A stretch of DNA of 64,000 bases from Mesorhizobium sp. NZP2077 (GTDB lineage: Bacteria; Pseudomonadota; Alphaproteobacteria; Rhizobiales; Rhizobiaceae), in the NCBI RefSeq assembly GCF_013170805.1, contig NZ_CP051293.1, positions 4,718,001-4,782,000 of the forward strand, written 5' to 3'. The notes beneath the pieces were generated by a model. It made no database searches. It was not told the origin of the DNA and worked only from the letters and a program-made list of their open reading frames with translations. Below are positions 1 to 8,149 of this stretch, in pieces; within the stretch, counting starts at the first letter, position 1; each line of letters opens with the position of its first letter. The translations under genes were made by a program, and so were the position numbers.

Positions 1-79
1 GTGCATCTCGACCGGAAATTCACCGGCCAGCATGAAACGCACGGCTCTACCAGGCCGAAAGGCCCAAAATCGTCAACCG

Positions 80-1258
80 CTACGCGGCTTCTTCTCTACC
101 CGCCTTTTCCCTGGCGGCTTGCCGTGCGGCAATGCCCGCCAGCGCCGTGCGGAACAACTCGATGTCCTCGGCACCCGTCGCCGAACCGATCGACACGCGC
201 AAGGCGCCGAGACTGTCGCCGTAGCCCATGGCCTTCAGCACATGGCTCGGTCCGACCTTGCCAGACGAACAGGCGGAGCCGGCCGAAAGCGCCACGCCGG
301 CTAGATCAAAGGCAATCTGCGCGGTTTCGGCTTTGACGCCCGCAATAGCGAAGAATGTCGTGTTGGCAAGCCTTGGCGCGCCGGTTCCAAAGATTTCCGC
401 CTCCGGCACCAGCATTTTCACGATGGCCTCGATCGCGTCGCGGCGCTCGCGCACCGCATCGATCGCCGGCAGTTCCGCCAGCGCCTCGCGTGCGGCGGCG
501 CCGAAACCGGCAATGGCGGCGAGATTTTCCGTGCCACCGCGATGGCCCTTTTCCTGGCCGCCGCCATTGATCAGAGGCTTCGGCATCATCAGGTCGGGCG
601 CGGCGACGATGGCGCCGACACCCTTGGGGCCACCGATCTTGTGCGAAGACAGAATCAAATAGTCGGCGTAACCCGCTGACATATCGATCGAAATGCGGCC
701 CCCGGCCTGAACCGCGTCGACGACAAGAATGCCGCCCGCGGCCTTGACGATCTCGGCGATCCGATCGATCGGCTGGATGACGCCGGTCTCGTTGTTGGCG
801 GCATGGATCGCCACCAGCGGCAGGCCATCGGCCTTGTCGTGACCGGCAAGCGCCGCCGCCAGAGCAGCAAGGTCGGCAATGCCATTGGCATCGACACCGA
901 TGCGCGTCACCTGCGCTGCCGGAAAGCGTCCGCCATTCAGCAGGCAGGGATGATCGGCCGCGCAGACGTAAAGCCGGCTCATGCGCACACCGCCGCGCCC
1001 CATCTGCCAGTCGGGTGAAAGCAGCGTCGACGCAGCCTCGGTCGCACCGGAGGTGAACACGACATGATCGGGCCTGGCATTCACCAGCGCCGCAACCTCG
1101 CGCCTTGCCGTCTCGATCAGGCGCCGCGCGGCGCGGCCTTCGGCATGGACCGACGACGGGTTGGCGGCCACATCAAGCGCCGCGACCATAGCCTCGCGTG
1201 CCGCTGGGAGCAGCGGCGCACTGGCATTATAGTCGAGATAGGCGCGTTTTGCGGCCAT
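80..1258 (-). CDS. Cysteine desulfurase (NifS/IscS-like, Suf-associated)
   Basis: This 392-residue PLP enzyme would take sulfur from L-cysteine and pass it as persulfide to Fe-S cluster assembly. The sequence shows His103 in an ADHPC context, Asp181 in DAVQAGG, the Schiff-base Lys207 in LILSSHKIGGPKG, and the catalytic Cys330 in SAGSACSSGKVGPSH, the short-loop group I pattern. An in-frame ATG at 1288 would add ten residues. I chose 1258 because MAAKRAYLDYNASAPL is the usual family N-terminus. In rhizobia this gene usually heads the sufBCD operon, which would lie left of the window. An Irr-type box sits about 130 bp upstream. The enzyme class is sure; the Suf assignment is inferred. Confidence 0.93.
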   Translation of the reverse strand: MAAKRAYLDYNASAPLLPAAREAMVAALDVAANPSSVHAEGRAARRLIETARREVAALVNARPDHVVFTSGATEAASTLLSPDWQMGRGGVRMSRLYVCAADHPCLLNGGRFPAAQVTRIGVDANGIADLAALAAALAGHDKADGLPLVAIHAANNETGVIQPIDRIAEIVKAAGGILVVDAVQAGGRISIDMSAGYADYLILSSHKIGGPKGVGAIVAAPDLMMPKPLINGGGQEKGHRGGTENLAAIAGFGAAAREALAELPAIDAVRERRDAIEAIVKMLVPEAEIFGTGAPRLANTTFFAIAGVKAETAQIAFDLAGVALSAGSACSSGKVGPSHVLKAMGYGDSLGALRVSIGSATGAEDIELFRTALAGIAARQAAREKAGREEAA

Positions 1259-1389
1259 TTTCGTCCAGTTGATCCCGTCAGACGCCATTCGGTTGTCGTA
1301 TGGCGTTATTTCCTTGAAATTCCAAGGCGAGCCGTCCTATTTACGCGGCTTGCGGCGCGGGTGGCCGGGCTCGACGTCAGGCCACTCAG

Positions 1390-1406
1390 TTTTGAATAGT
1401 TCTAAA
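1390..1406. promoter_or_regulatory. Irr/ICE-type iron-control box
   Basis: The sequence TTTTGAA-TAG-TTCTAAA is a 7-3-7 inverted repeat with one mismatch, close to the iron control element (TTTAGAA-N3-TTCTAAA) bound by rhizobial Irr. A further TTCTAAG half-site follows at about 1412-1418. It lies between the divergent cysteine desulfurase and alpha/beta hydrolase genes. Control of Fe-S assembly by Irr or RirA is known in rhizobia, so the likely target is the desulfurase/suf operon. The match is read by eye. Confidence 0.55.
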
Positions 1407-1496
1407 CTAGCTTCTAAGAAGACGCTCGCCCTGCGTCAAGGCCAGAGGACGACACGTTCCGGGCGCCGCGCATTCGTATAGTAAGTGGAGTATTTC

Positions 1497-2171
1497 ATGC
1501 CTGAGGTCATTTTCACCGGTCCGGCCGGTCGCCTGGAGGGACGGTACCAGCCTTCCAAGGAAAAGAGCGCGCCGATTGCCATCGTGTTGCATCCGCATCC
1601 GCAATTCGGCGGCACGATGAACAACAAGATCGTCTACGACCTCTTCTATATGTTCCAGAAGCGCGATTTCACCACGCTGCGCTTCAATTTCCGCGGCATC
1701 GGCCGCAGCCAGGGCGAATTCGACCACGGCACCGGCGAATTGTCGGATGCGGCGGCCGCCCTCGACTGGGTGCAGTCGCTGCATCCGGATTCCAAGAGCT
1801 GCTGGGTCGCCGGTTACTCCTTTGGCTCGTGGATCGGCATGCAGCTTTTGATGCGCCGGCCCGAGATCGAAGGCTTCATCTCGATCGCGCCGCAGCCCAA
1901 CACCTATGATTTCTCGTTCCTGGCGCCCTGCCCGTCATCAGGCCTGATCATCCATGGCGATGCCGACAAGGTGGCGCCGCCGAAGGATGTGCAAGGCCTG
2001 GTCGACAAGCTGCACACGCAGAAGGGCATCACCATCACGCAGAAGACCTTGCCCGGCGCCAACCACTTTTTCGCCAACGACGCCGATCTGCTGATCGAGG
2101 AGTGCTCCGACTATCTCGATCGCCGGCTGGCGGGCGAATTGTCCGATCCGCGGCCGAAGCGGTTGAGATAA
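1497..2171 (+). CDS. Alpha/beta hydrolase (dienelactone-hydrolase-like)
   Basis: This 224-residue cytoplasmic hydrolase has the nucleophile elbow GYSFGSW (Ser108), acidic residues at GDADK (Asp155/157) and a late histidine in GANHFF (His190), giving a plausible catalytic triad. LHPHPQFGGTMNN near residue 31 is typical of the widespread bacterial subfamily with an HPHP oxyanion region. A GTG at 1485 is in frame, but GGAG at 1487-1490 is ideally placed for the ATG at 1497, which decides the start. The substrate is unknown. It is followed after 22 bp by a PaiB-like gene, probably co-transcribed. Confidence 0.85.
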   Translation: MPEVIFTGPAGRLEGRYQPSKEKSAPIAIVLHPHPQFGGTMNNKIVYDLFYMFQKRDFTTLRFNFRGIGRSQGEFDHGTGELSDAAAALDWVQSLHPDSKSCWVAGYSFGSWIGMQLLMRRPEIEGFISIAPQPNTYDFSFLAPCPSSGLIIHGDADKVAPPKDVQGLVDKLHTQKGITITQKTLPGANHFFANDADLLIEECSDYLDRRLAGELSDPRPKRLR

Positions 2172-2193
2172 GCAGGGAAAGGCGCCAGCGCCG

Positions 2194-2844
2194 ATGTACG
2201 AGCCTCCCCATTTCCAGGAAACGCGGCCGGATGTCCTGCACGGACTGATCCGGTCGCATCCGCTCGGCATGCTGATCTCGAACGGCCCCGACGGGCCGGA
2301 AGCCAACGCCATCCCGTTCCTGCTCGACGCCCAGGCGTCGCCGAACGGCAGGCTGCGCGCGCACATGGCCAAGGCCAACCCGCAATGGAAGCTTATTGCG
2401 GAAAACCCGTCATCGCCCGTGCTTGTCGTCTTCCAGGGCGCCGACGCCTATGTGACGCCCTCCTGGTACGAGACCAAGCGTGAGACCGGCAAAGTGGTGC
2501 CGACCTGGAACTATGCCATCGTGCAGGTGCGCGGCACGGCAAAAGTGATCGACGACCAGGATTGGCTGGCGCAGCAGATCGCCGACCTGACCCTATCGCA
2601 GGAGGGCCCCCGCGAGGCCCCCTGGGCGGTGACCGACGCGCCGCCACCCTTCATCCAGTCACAGATCAAGGGCATCATCGGACTGGAGATTGAAATCAGC
2701 GAGATCCACGGCAAGTGGAAGGTCAGCCAGAACCGTCCCGTCGCCGATCGCGTTGGCGTCGCGCAAGGTCTTGAAAGCGAGACTGCCAATTCATCCGACA
2801 TGGTCCGCCTGGTGCGGTCCTATGGTGGCCTGGACAGCAATTAA
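2194..2844 (+). CDS. FMN-binding negative transcriptional regulator, PaiB family
   Basis: The 216-residue protein starts MYEPPHFQETRPDVLHGL and carries the split-barrel flavin-binding fold typical of PaiB (GMLISN near residue 25, then VPTWNYAIVQVRG near 105, with the conserved WNY). In Bacillus the founding member represses degradative-enzyme and sporulation genes together with the PaiA acetyltransferase; in proteobacteria the role is unclear and an FMN-dependent enzyme is possible. Its length matches the family. No PaiA partner is next to it. Confidence 0.88.
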   Translation: MYEPPHFQETRPDVLHGLIRSHPLGMLISNGPDGPEANAIPFLLDAQASPNGRLRAHMAKANPQWKLIAENPSSPVLVVFQGADAYVTPSWYETKRETGKVVPTWNYAIVQVRGTAKVIDDQDWLAQQIADLTLSQEGPREAPWAVTDAPPPFIQSQIKGIIGLEIEISEIHGKWKVSQNRPVADRVGVAQGLESETANSSDMVRLVRSYGGLDSN

Positions 2845-2855
2845 TCAGGCTCGAC

Positions 2856-3671
2856 CTATCTTTCCGGAGCAATCAGCCGGAACGATGCCTTGCGGACCGG
2901 CAAGCCTGACGGCGTCGGACGGAAGATGAAGCCGAGCCGGGCAAAGACCTGTCCGCAGGCGAGCGCGAAGGCGCAGCCGAGGCCGAAGCCGGCGACGGTG
3001 TCGCTCGGATAGTGCGCGCCGACGAAAACCCTGGTCGAGGCGAAATAGGCGGTGATCACCAAGGCGATATACCAACGCCTCGGGAACAAAAGCAGGAGAA
3101 CGCCGAAGATCGCCCCCATCGTCGTGGCATGGCCTGAGGGAAAACCGGCGAAGCGCGCGTCAAAGGCGAAGGGATGCAGGGCGAGCACGCCAAAATCCTG
3201 GAAGTAGAGCGGGCGGGCCCGGCCGATCGCATATTTCAGGACATTGACCAGCAAGCCTGACAGGCCGACGGCGCTCAGCACCAGAAAAGCCAGGCAAGTC
3301 CAGTTGTAGACCAGCATCAGCGATCGCCGTGAAAGGCTTCGCCAATCGGTCAGATTGGCCACGACGAGCCAAAGCGCTGATGGGATCAGGTACCAGCCAC
3401 CGAGAGCGAACTGGGTCAGGAATTCAGCGAATCTGGCCCCCGACCATTGGCCATGCAGCACGCCTGCCGGCGTATCCAGGCGGACGAACGCCGCCGCCGT
3501 CAACAACACCCAGACCAGCCCCCAAACCGGCCATGCGATGTTGGGGTAACGCGCCGGACGAACGGCAAAGCGCCGCCGTACGATCTGCAACGTCTCGCGA
3601 AAATTGTCGAAGGAACGGCGCCCAACCGCAAGCAGCGTGGCGAAAACGGAAGGGCGCGGTTTCACGAGCAT
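2856..3671 (-). CDS. PAP2-family membrane phosphatase (LpxE-like candidate)
   Basis: The 271-residue protein has five to six hydrophobic segments and the three lipid-phosphatase signatures: KYAIGRARP (K-x6-RP), FPSGHATTMG (PSGH), and TRVFVGAHYPSD (R-x5-H). It probably dephosphorylates a lipid phosphate on the periplasmic side of the inner membrane. It is the last gene of a minus-strand run with an ArnT-like transferase 45 bp upstream. That context suggests a lipid A 1-phosphatase such as LpxE, or an undecaprenyl-pyrophosphate phosphatase. Which lipid it uses cannot be told from sequence. Confidence 0.85.
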   Translation of the reverse strand: MLVKPRPSVFATLLAVGRRSFDNFRETLQIVRRRFAVRPARYPNIAWPVWGLVWVLLTAAAFVRLDTPAGVLHGQWSGARFAEFLTQFALGGWYLIPSALWLVVANLTDWRSLSRRSLMLVYNWTCLAFLVLSAVGLSGLLVNVLKYAIGRARPLYFQDFGVLALHPFAFDARFAGFPSGHATTMGAIFGVLLLLFPRRWYIALVITAYFASTRVFVGAHYPSDTVAGFGLGCAFALACGQVFARLGFIFRPTPSGLPVRKASFRLIAPER

Positions 3672-3716
3672 TGGGAATTCGACCCCATTGTTGCCGTCAT
3701 GTGCATCGGCGAGCCG

Positions 3717-5366
3717 TCATGGGGCTACACGATAGAGGCCGAGCGACAGTTTGTCTCCCGACGAATAGTTGAGGCCGTCGATCTCGGCGACACGGTTCGC
3801 CGACTTGCCGCGCACCGACAGCATGCCATTCATTTTCTGTTCATCCTCGATCGGCGCCAGCCCCAACGCGCAAACTGGATCGGCAAGCAGATGTTCCGCC
3901 ACGCCGCCGACATCGGTCAGAACCGTCTTGGTGCCGACCAGGAATACCAGGCTCGGTTCCTGATACCGCGCCGAGGCCAGCACCGTCGTGTCGCAAGGCT
4001 TGTTGGCAAGCACTGCCTGCTTGATCGCCGGGCTCAGCCAGATCGGCTTCAGCGACGGGGCGATGACGCCAAACAGCAAGGCATAGGTGATGCCGGCACA
4101 GGCAGCGGTGGCGCCGATGCGGGGCAGCGGCACCTGCAAGTGCCGGGAAAAAGCGAAATAGCCGGTGCCGAGCGCGGCGGCAGCCGCCGGAATGCTCCAC
4201 CAGGAGAAGGTGTGTGTGATGTAGATCGGCGCCCCGATACAGACCGCCGCGAGGCCGAGGCTGACCACGGCCAGACCGAAGGCAGTCGACCACCACAACC
4301 AGGTTTGCCAGCGCTTGAGCGGTGCATTGGCATCCTCCGTCTGCAACGTCAGCAGCCAGCCGATCAGCAGCGCCATACCGGGATAGGCCGGCAGGACATA
4401 ATGCGGCAGCTTGGTCGGGATCAGTTCGAACACCAGCCAGAACGGGATGTACCAGGCGAGGCAGAAGCGCAGCCTGACATCGTCGCGCAGGCGGTTGAGG
4501 GCCTGCAGGCCAGCGCCGACCGCGATCAGCCCGAACGGCCACATGAACAGCGAATAGGTCAGCATGTAGAAGCCGGGCGGCAGGCCGTGCGATTCCTCGC
4601 CCGACGCGACCTTGCCGAGCATGTCCTTGCCGACGGCTTGCTGCAGGAAAGCGCCATGGCTTTTCCAGGTGATAGCGGCAAGCCAGGGCAGCGCGATCAC
4701 CACGACAAGCAGGAGGCCACGTCCGACTCTGAGCTTCGACAGCCAGCGCCCATCGCGCTCGAAGGCGAACAGCGCCGCGATGGTCAGCGCTGACAAAAGC
4801 GGCGCGATCGGCCCCTTGATCAGGATGGCCGCCCCTTGCGCGATCCAGAAAATCCACCAGAGATGGCCGGCGACCGCCTTGTTGCGGCGCGATGCCAGAT
4901 AGATCTGCGCCAGCGCGCCTTGCGCCGCCACGCAGCAGGCCAGCAGCATCGCATCGGTCTTGGCGTCGCGGCCCTCGAAGGCCGTGGCGAAGATGGCGGC
5001 CATCACCAGGCCGGCGGCGATGCCGGCATTGGCGCCGAAAAGATTGGTCCCCGTCCAGGCGATCGCCAGCACCGCGATGGCGATGCCGAGCGCCGAAATC
5101 GTGCGGTAGACCCAGATGGGTGCTTCGGCGCCCTTGCCGCTCAGGGTCACGGCGGCGGATTGCAGCCAGTAGATACCGACCGGCTTCTGGTAGCGCGAGG
5201 CGTCCTGAAAGCGGATATCGACATAGTCGCCGCTTTCCGCCATCTGCTTGGTGGCCTGGACGAAGCGCGACTCGTCGCGGTCGATCGGCGGCAAGGATGC
5301 CAACCCCGAAAGCGTCATCACCAGGCTGAACAGGAAGAGAAGGATGTAGTTCCTGTTCAACGCCAT
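3717..5366 (-). CDS. ArnT-like polyprenyl-phosphate glycosyltransferase (GT83)
   Basis: A 549-residue integral membrane protein with about a dozen hydrophobic segments. The first periplasmic loop carries PIDRDESRFVQATKQMAESG, the acidic loop typical of ArnT/Rgt enzymes, followed by RYQKPVGIYWLQ. These enzymes move a sugar from a polyprenyl-phosphate carrier to lipid A or LPS core in the periplasm. AGAGAGG-like sequence before the ATG at 5366 favours it over an in-frame start at 5405, which would overlap the upstream gene. Genes for a carrier-loading GT2 and a LAB_N protein lie upstream and a PAP2 phosphatase downstream. RgtF, the lipid A 1-position GalA transferase described in Mesorhizobium loti, is a plausible identity, not proven here. 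Confidence 0.85.
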   Translation of the reverse strand: MALNRNYILLFLFSLVMTLSGLASLPPIDRDESRFVQATKQMAESGDYVDIRFQDASRYQKPVGIYWLQSAAVTLSGKGAEAPIWVYRTISALGIAIAVLAIAWTGTNLFGANAGIAAGLVMAAIFATAFEGRDAKTDAMLLACCVAAQGALAQIYLASRRNKAVAGHLWWIFWIAQGAAILIKGPIAPLLSALTIAALFAFERDGRWLSKLRVGRGLLLVVVIALPWLAAITWKSHGAFLQQAVGKDMLGKVASGEESHGLPPGFYMLTYSLFMWPFGLIAVGAGLQALNRLRDDVRLRFCLAWYIPFWLVFELIPTKLPHYVLPAYPGMALLIGWLLTLQTEDANAPLKRWQTWLWWSTAFGLAVVSLGLAAVCIGAPIYITHTFSWWSIPAAAAALGTGYFAFSRHLQVPLPRIGATAACAGITYALLFGVIAPSLKPIWLSPAIKQAVLANKPCDTTVLASARYQEPSLVFLVGTKTVLTDVGGVAEHLLADPVCALGLAPIEDEQKMNGMLSVRGKSANRVAEIDGLNYSSGDKLSLGLYRVAP

Positions 5367-5401
5367 TTTTGAACCTCTCTGATCATTTCTTGACGGGCCG
5401 C

Positions 5402-5737
5402 TCAATCGACCTTGGTCATCGCCGCCGCCTTGCGCTCATTGGCGATCAGCCAGAGATTTCTGACATAGATGAACATGCCCATGGCCTGGCCGGCGATGAA
5501 CACCGGATCCTGACGCACGATGGCATAGATCAGCAGCAGGCCGCCGCCGAACAGGGAAAAGAACCAGAAGGCGACGGGCACGACGCTGCGCTTGGCCTTT
5601 TCAGATGCCAGCCACTGCACGACGAAACGCATGGTGAAGAAGAATTGGGCGATGAACCCCAGCAGGATCCACGCGTCGAATTGCTTGACAAAAACCTGGT
5701 GAAGCCAGGTTCCCAATTCCTGAAGCACGTTAACCAC
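5402..5737 (-). CDS. Lipid A biosynthesis N-terminal (LAB_N) membrane protein
   Basis: This 111-residue protein has three membrane segments and reads as a stand-alone LAB_N domain: FFTMRFVVQWLASEKAKRSVVP, then WFFSLFGGGLLLIYAI and DPVFIAGQAMGMFIYVRNL. The fold is related to small multidrug-resistance-type transporters. Such proteins travel with ArnC/ArnT-type genes and may help flip the sugar-carrier lipid (inference). It overlaps the upstream GT2 gene by 8 bp, which suggests translational coupling. Confidence 0.88.
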   Translation of the reverse strand: MVNVLQELGTWLHQVFVKQFDAWILLGFIAQFFFTMRFVVQWLASEKAKRSVVPVAFWFFSLFGGGLLLIYAIVRQDPVFIAGQAMGMFIYVRNLWLIANERKAAAMTKVD

Positions 5738-6497
5738 GCTTGATTTCCTCTACTTTTGGCATTCTGCGGCGCCTGCGGCGCAGCCACCAGACACCGCAGA
5801 GATCGAGCGCGCCCTGCAGGCCGCGGTCGAAGATGCCGTAATTCGACTTGCCGTGGCGGCGCGAGCGGTCGACGACGTCGCAATGCACGACGCGATATCC
5901 TTCCTGAATGACCAGGGCCGGGACGAAACGATGCGTGCCGTCGAAGAACGGCAATTTGCGCAGGATATCGGTGTGGACGGCCTTCAGGCCGCAGCCGGTA
6001 TCGCGCGTCTCGTCATGCAGGATGGCGTTTCTCAGCCAGTTGGCAAAGCGCGAAGCGAGCTGCTTGACCTTGCTGTCGCGGCGCTTGAGGCGCTGCCCCT
6101 GGGCGGCGCCGAAATCGGGCCCGGCCTGCCGCAAGGCATCGACCAGGACCGGAATGTATTGCGGATCGTTCTGGCCATCACCGTCGATCGTGGCGACGAT
6201 GCCGCCGCGCGCAGCCCATGCGCCCGAACGCACGGAGAGGCTTTGGCCGGCTGACTTCTGGTGCCGCAATTCCCGCACCGGGAACGGACGAAGTGCTGTC
6301 TGCTCGGCCAGCACCGCAGCGGTCTCATCGGTCGAGCCGTCATTGACGATGATCAGTTCGAAGTCGCGCCCGGCCATCGCCGCCTCGATCTCGTCGATCA
6401 GCAGCGGCAGGTTTGCCGCCTCGTTCCTGCAAGGAATGACGATGGATATCAATGCGTCCGGCATGTCGCGTCGGGGCTCTGTCGTCGGATGGGGCAT
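5730..6497 (-). CDS. GT2 family glycosyltransferase (polyprenyl-phosphate sugar transferase type)
   Basis: A 255-residue cytoplasmic GT-A enzyme: ISIVIPCRNEAANLP at the N-terminus, ELIIVNDGSTDET, a DGDGQNDP metal-binding site, and DTGCGLKAV followed by RFVPALVIQEGY, as in DPM1/ArnC enzymes. Unlike ArnC it has no C-terminal pair of membrane helices. It probably loads a sugar from a nucleotide donor onto polyprenyl phosphate for the ArnT-like enzyme. The reading frame stays open far upstream through a 57-bp tandem repeat, but family homology starts at MPDALISIV. I chose ATG 6497; ATG 6464 is equally possible. Confidence 0.88.
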   Translation of the reverse strand: MPHPTTEPRRDMPDALISIVIPCRNEAANLPLLIDEIEAAMAGRDFELIIVNDGSTDETAAVLAEQTALRPFPVRELRHQKSAGQSLSVRSGAWAARGGIVATIDGDGQNDPQYIPVLVDALRQAGPDFGAAQGQRLKRRDSKVKQLASRFANWLRNAILHDETRDTGCGLKAVHTDILRKLPFFDGTHRFVPALVIQEGYRVVHCDVVDRSRRHGKSNYGIFDRGLQGALDLCGVWWLRRRRRRMPKVEEIKRG

Positions 6498-6889
6498 TAA
6501 ATGGATGCCGTGCGGTGCCGCTCGAGGTCGTGGGCTGCAAGAACCTTTGGCGCGGCGCCTCATTACGCCAGCCGAAACGATGAAGCAAGCATTGGTGCGG
6601 GACGGCTCGTCGCATCGTTTCAACAACGGGTGATCACCCTGATATCTTGTGACCCTTGGCGCATGGCAATCCATCGCAAAACCGGATTCCACTTTTGCTG
6701 ATCGCGAGTTGCTGATTGAAGCGCGATCCGCCGCAAAACCGGATTCCACTTTTGCTGATCGCGAGTTGCTGATTGAAGCGCGATTCGCCGCAAAACCGGA
6801 TTCCACTTTTGCTGATCGCGCTTGGATGCTAAACGCGCGCCTTCATATAGGCCGCATCAGACCGGCCGGACGTTTTCGGGAAACAAAAT
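6498..6889. other. Gene-free interval with tandem repeat and tyrS leader
   Basis: No credible gene is seen in these 392 bp. They hold the presumed promoters of the minus-strand lipid A operon and of plus-strand tyrS, and the 57-bp tandem repeat listed separately. The open frames crossing it on both strands are repeat artefacts: the 57-bp period is a multiple of three, so no stops arise. Confidence 0.7.
6675..6820. repeat. 57-bp direct tandem repeat, about 2.6 copies
   Basis: Units begin CGCAAAACCGGATTCCAC at 6675, 6732 and 6789, exactly 57 bp apart. The third unit breaks off after about 32 bp at GCTGATCGCG. The AAAACCGGATTCCACTTTT core resembles a motif abundant between genes in rhizobial genomes. 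The copies are almost identical, so the expansion is recent or kept uniform. Confidence 0.9.
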
Positions 6890-8143
6890 ATGCCTGGCTT
6901 CAAATCCGATTTCCTGCGCACGATGAGCGAGCGCGGCTTCATCCACCAGATTTCGGATGAGACCGGCCTCGACCAGCTTTTCGCCAAGGAAACGGTCACC
7001 GCCTATGTCGGCTATGACGCCACCGCCACCAGCCTGCATATCGGTAATTTGATCTCCGCGACCATGCTCTACTGGCTGCAGGAGACCGGACACCGGCCGA
7101 TCGCGCTGATGGGCGGCGGCACGTCGATGATCGGCGATCCGTCCTTCCGCGACGACCAGCGCAGCCTTTTGACGCCGGAAGCGATCGCCACCAACATCGA
7201 AGGCATCAAGCGCATCTTCGGCCGCATCCTGCGGTTCGGCGACGGCCCGAACGACGCCATCATGGTCAACAATGCCGACTGGTTGATGAAGCTCAACTAT
7301 GTCGAGTTCCTGCGCGACGTCGGCCGGCATTTTTCGGTCAATCGCATGCTGACCTTCGACAGTGTCAAATTGCGGCTCGACCGCGAGCAGTCGCTGTCGT
7401 TCCTCGAATTCAACTACATGATCCTGCAGGGCTACGATTTCGTCGAACTTGCCCGGCGCCAGAACTGCCGCCTGCAGATGGGCGGGTCGGACCAGTGGGG
7501 CAACATCATCAACGGCGTCGATCTCGGCCATCGCATGGGCACGCCGCAGCTTTACGCCCTGACCACACCGTTGCTCACGACATCCTCCGGCGCCAAGATG
7601 GGCAAGTCGGCAAAGGGTGCGGTCTGGCTCAACGGCGACCTCTTCTCGCCCTATGATTTCTGGCAGTACTGGCGCAACACCGAGGACGCAGATGTCGAGC
7701 GCTTCCTGAAGATATTCACCCGCCTGCCCCTCGATGAGATCGCGCGGCTGGCCGCACTCGGCGGCTCCGAGATCAACGAGGCCAAGAAGATCCTGGCCAC
7801 GGAGACGACGGCGATCGTCCACGGTCGAGACGCGGCAAACCAGGCCGAGGAAACCGCGCGAAAGACCTTCGAGGAAGGCGCGCTGGCCGAGACATTGCCG
7901 ACCGTCGAGGCCGACAAGGCCGCGCTGGAGGCCGGCGTCGGCATCCTGTCGCTGCTGGTCACGGCCGGGCTGGCATCGTCCAACGGCGAGGCGCGGCGGC
8001 ACATCCAGGGTGGTGCGGTGCGCATCAACGACCAGTCGGTCAGCGACGACCGCCGCATGGTCACGCTTCAGGATTTGAGTCCGGAAAACGTGGTGAAGCT
8101 TTCATTGGGCAAGAAAAAGCACGTCCTGGTGCGGCCGGCGTGA
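6890..8143 (+). CDS. tyrS: Tyrosyl-tRNA synthetase
   Basis: The 417-residue class I enzyme charges tRNA-Tyr. HIGH is represented by HIGN at residues 50-53 and KMSKS by KMGKS at 236-240. [12 protein letters not shown] and the tyrosine-pocket stretch [11 protein letters not shown] near 196 are typical. A C-terminal S4-like RNA-binding domain ([17 protein letters not shown]) lies near residues 350-385. Its length and domain order are normal for bacterial TyrRS. It ends 6 bp before the convergent AsmA-like gene, with no terminator visible between. Confidence 0.97.
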   Translation: MPGFKSDFLRTMSERGFIHQISDETGLDQLFAKETVTAYVGYDATATSLHIGNLISATMLYWLQETGHRPIALMGGGTSMIGDPSFRDDQRSLLTPEAIATNIEGIKRIFGRILRFGDGPNDAIMVNNADWLMKLNYVEFLRDVGRHFSVNRMLTFDSVKLRLDREQSLSFLEFNYMILQGYDFVELARRQNCRLQMGGSDQWGNIINGVDLGHRMGTPQLYALTTPLLTTSSGAKMGKSAKGAVWLNGDLFSPYDFWQYWRNTEDADVERFLKIFTRLPLDEIARLAALGGSEINEAKKILATETTAIVHGRDAANQAEETARKTFEEGALAETLPTVEADKAALEAGVGILSLLVTAGLASSNGEARRHIQGGAVRINDQSVSDDRRMVTLQDLSPENVVKLSLGKKKHVLVRPA

Positions 8144-8149
8144 GGCCAT

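Noticed and set aside
1..79. Possible start of a minus-strand gene (ATG at 33) left of the desulfurase
   Set aside because: Only eleven codons are inside the window and they do not match the usual SufB start, so nothing can be supported.
6498..6806. N-terminal extension of the GT2 protein through the tandem repeat
   Set aside because: Repeat-derived sequence with no homology to the family; open only because the period is a multiple of three.
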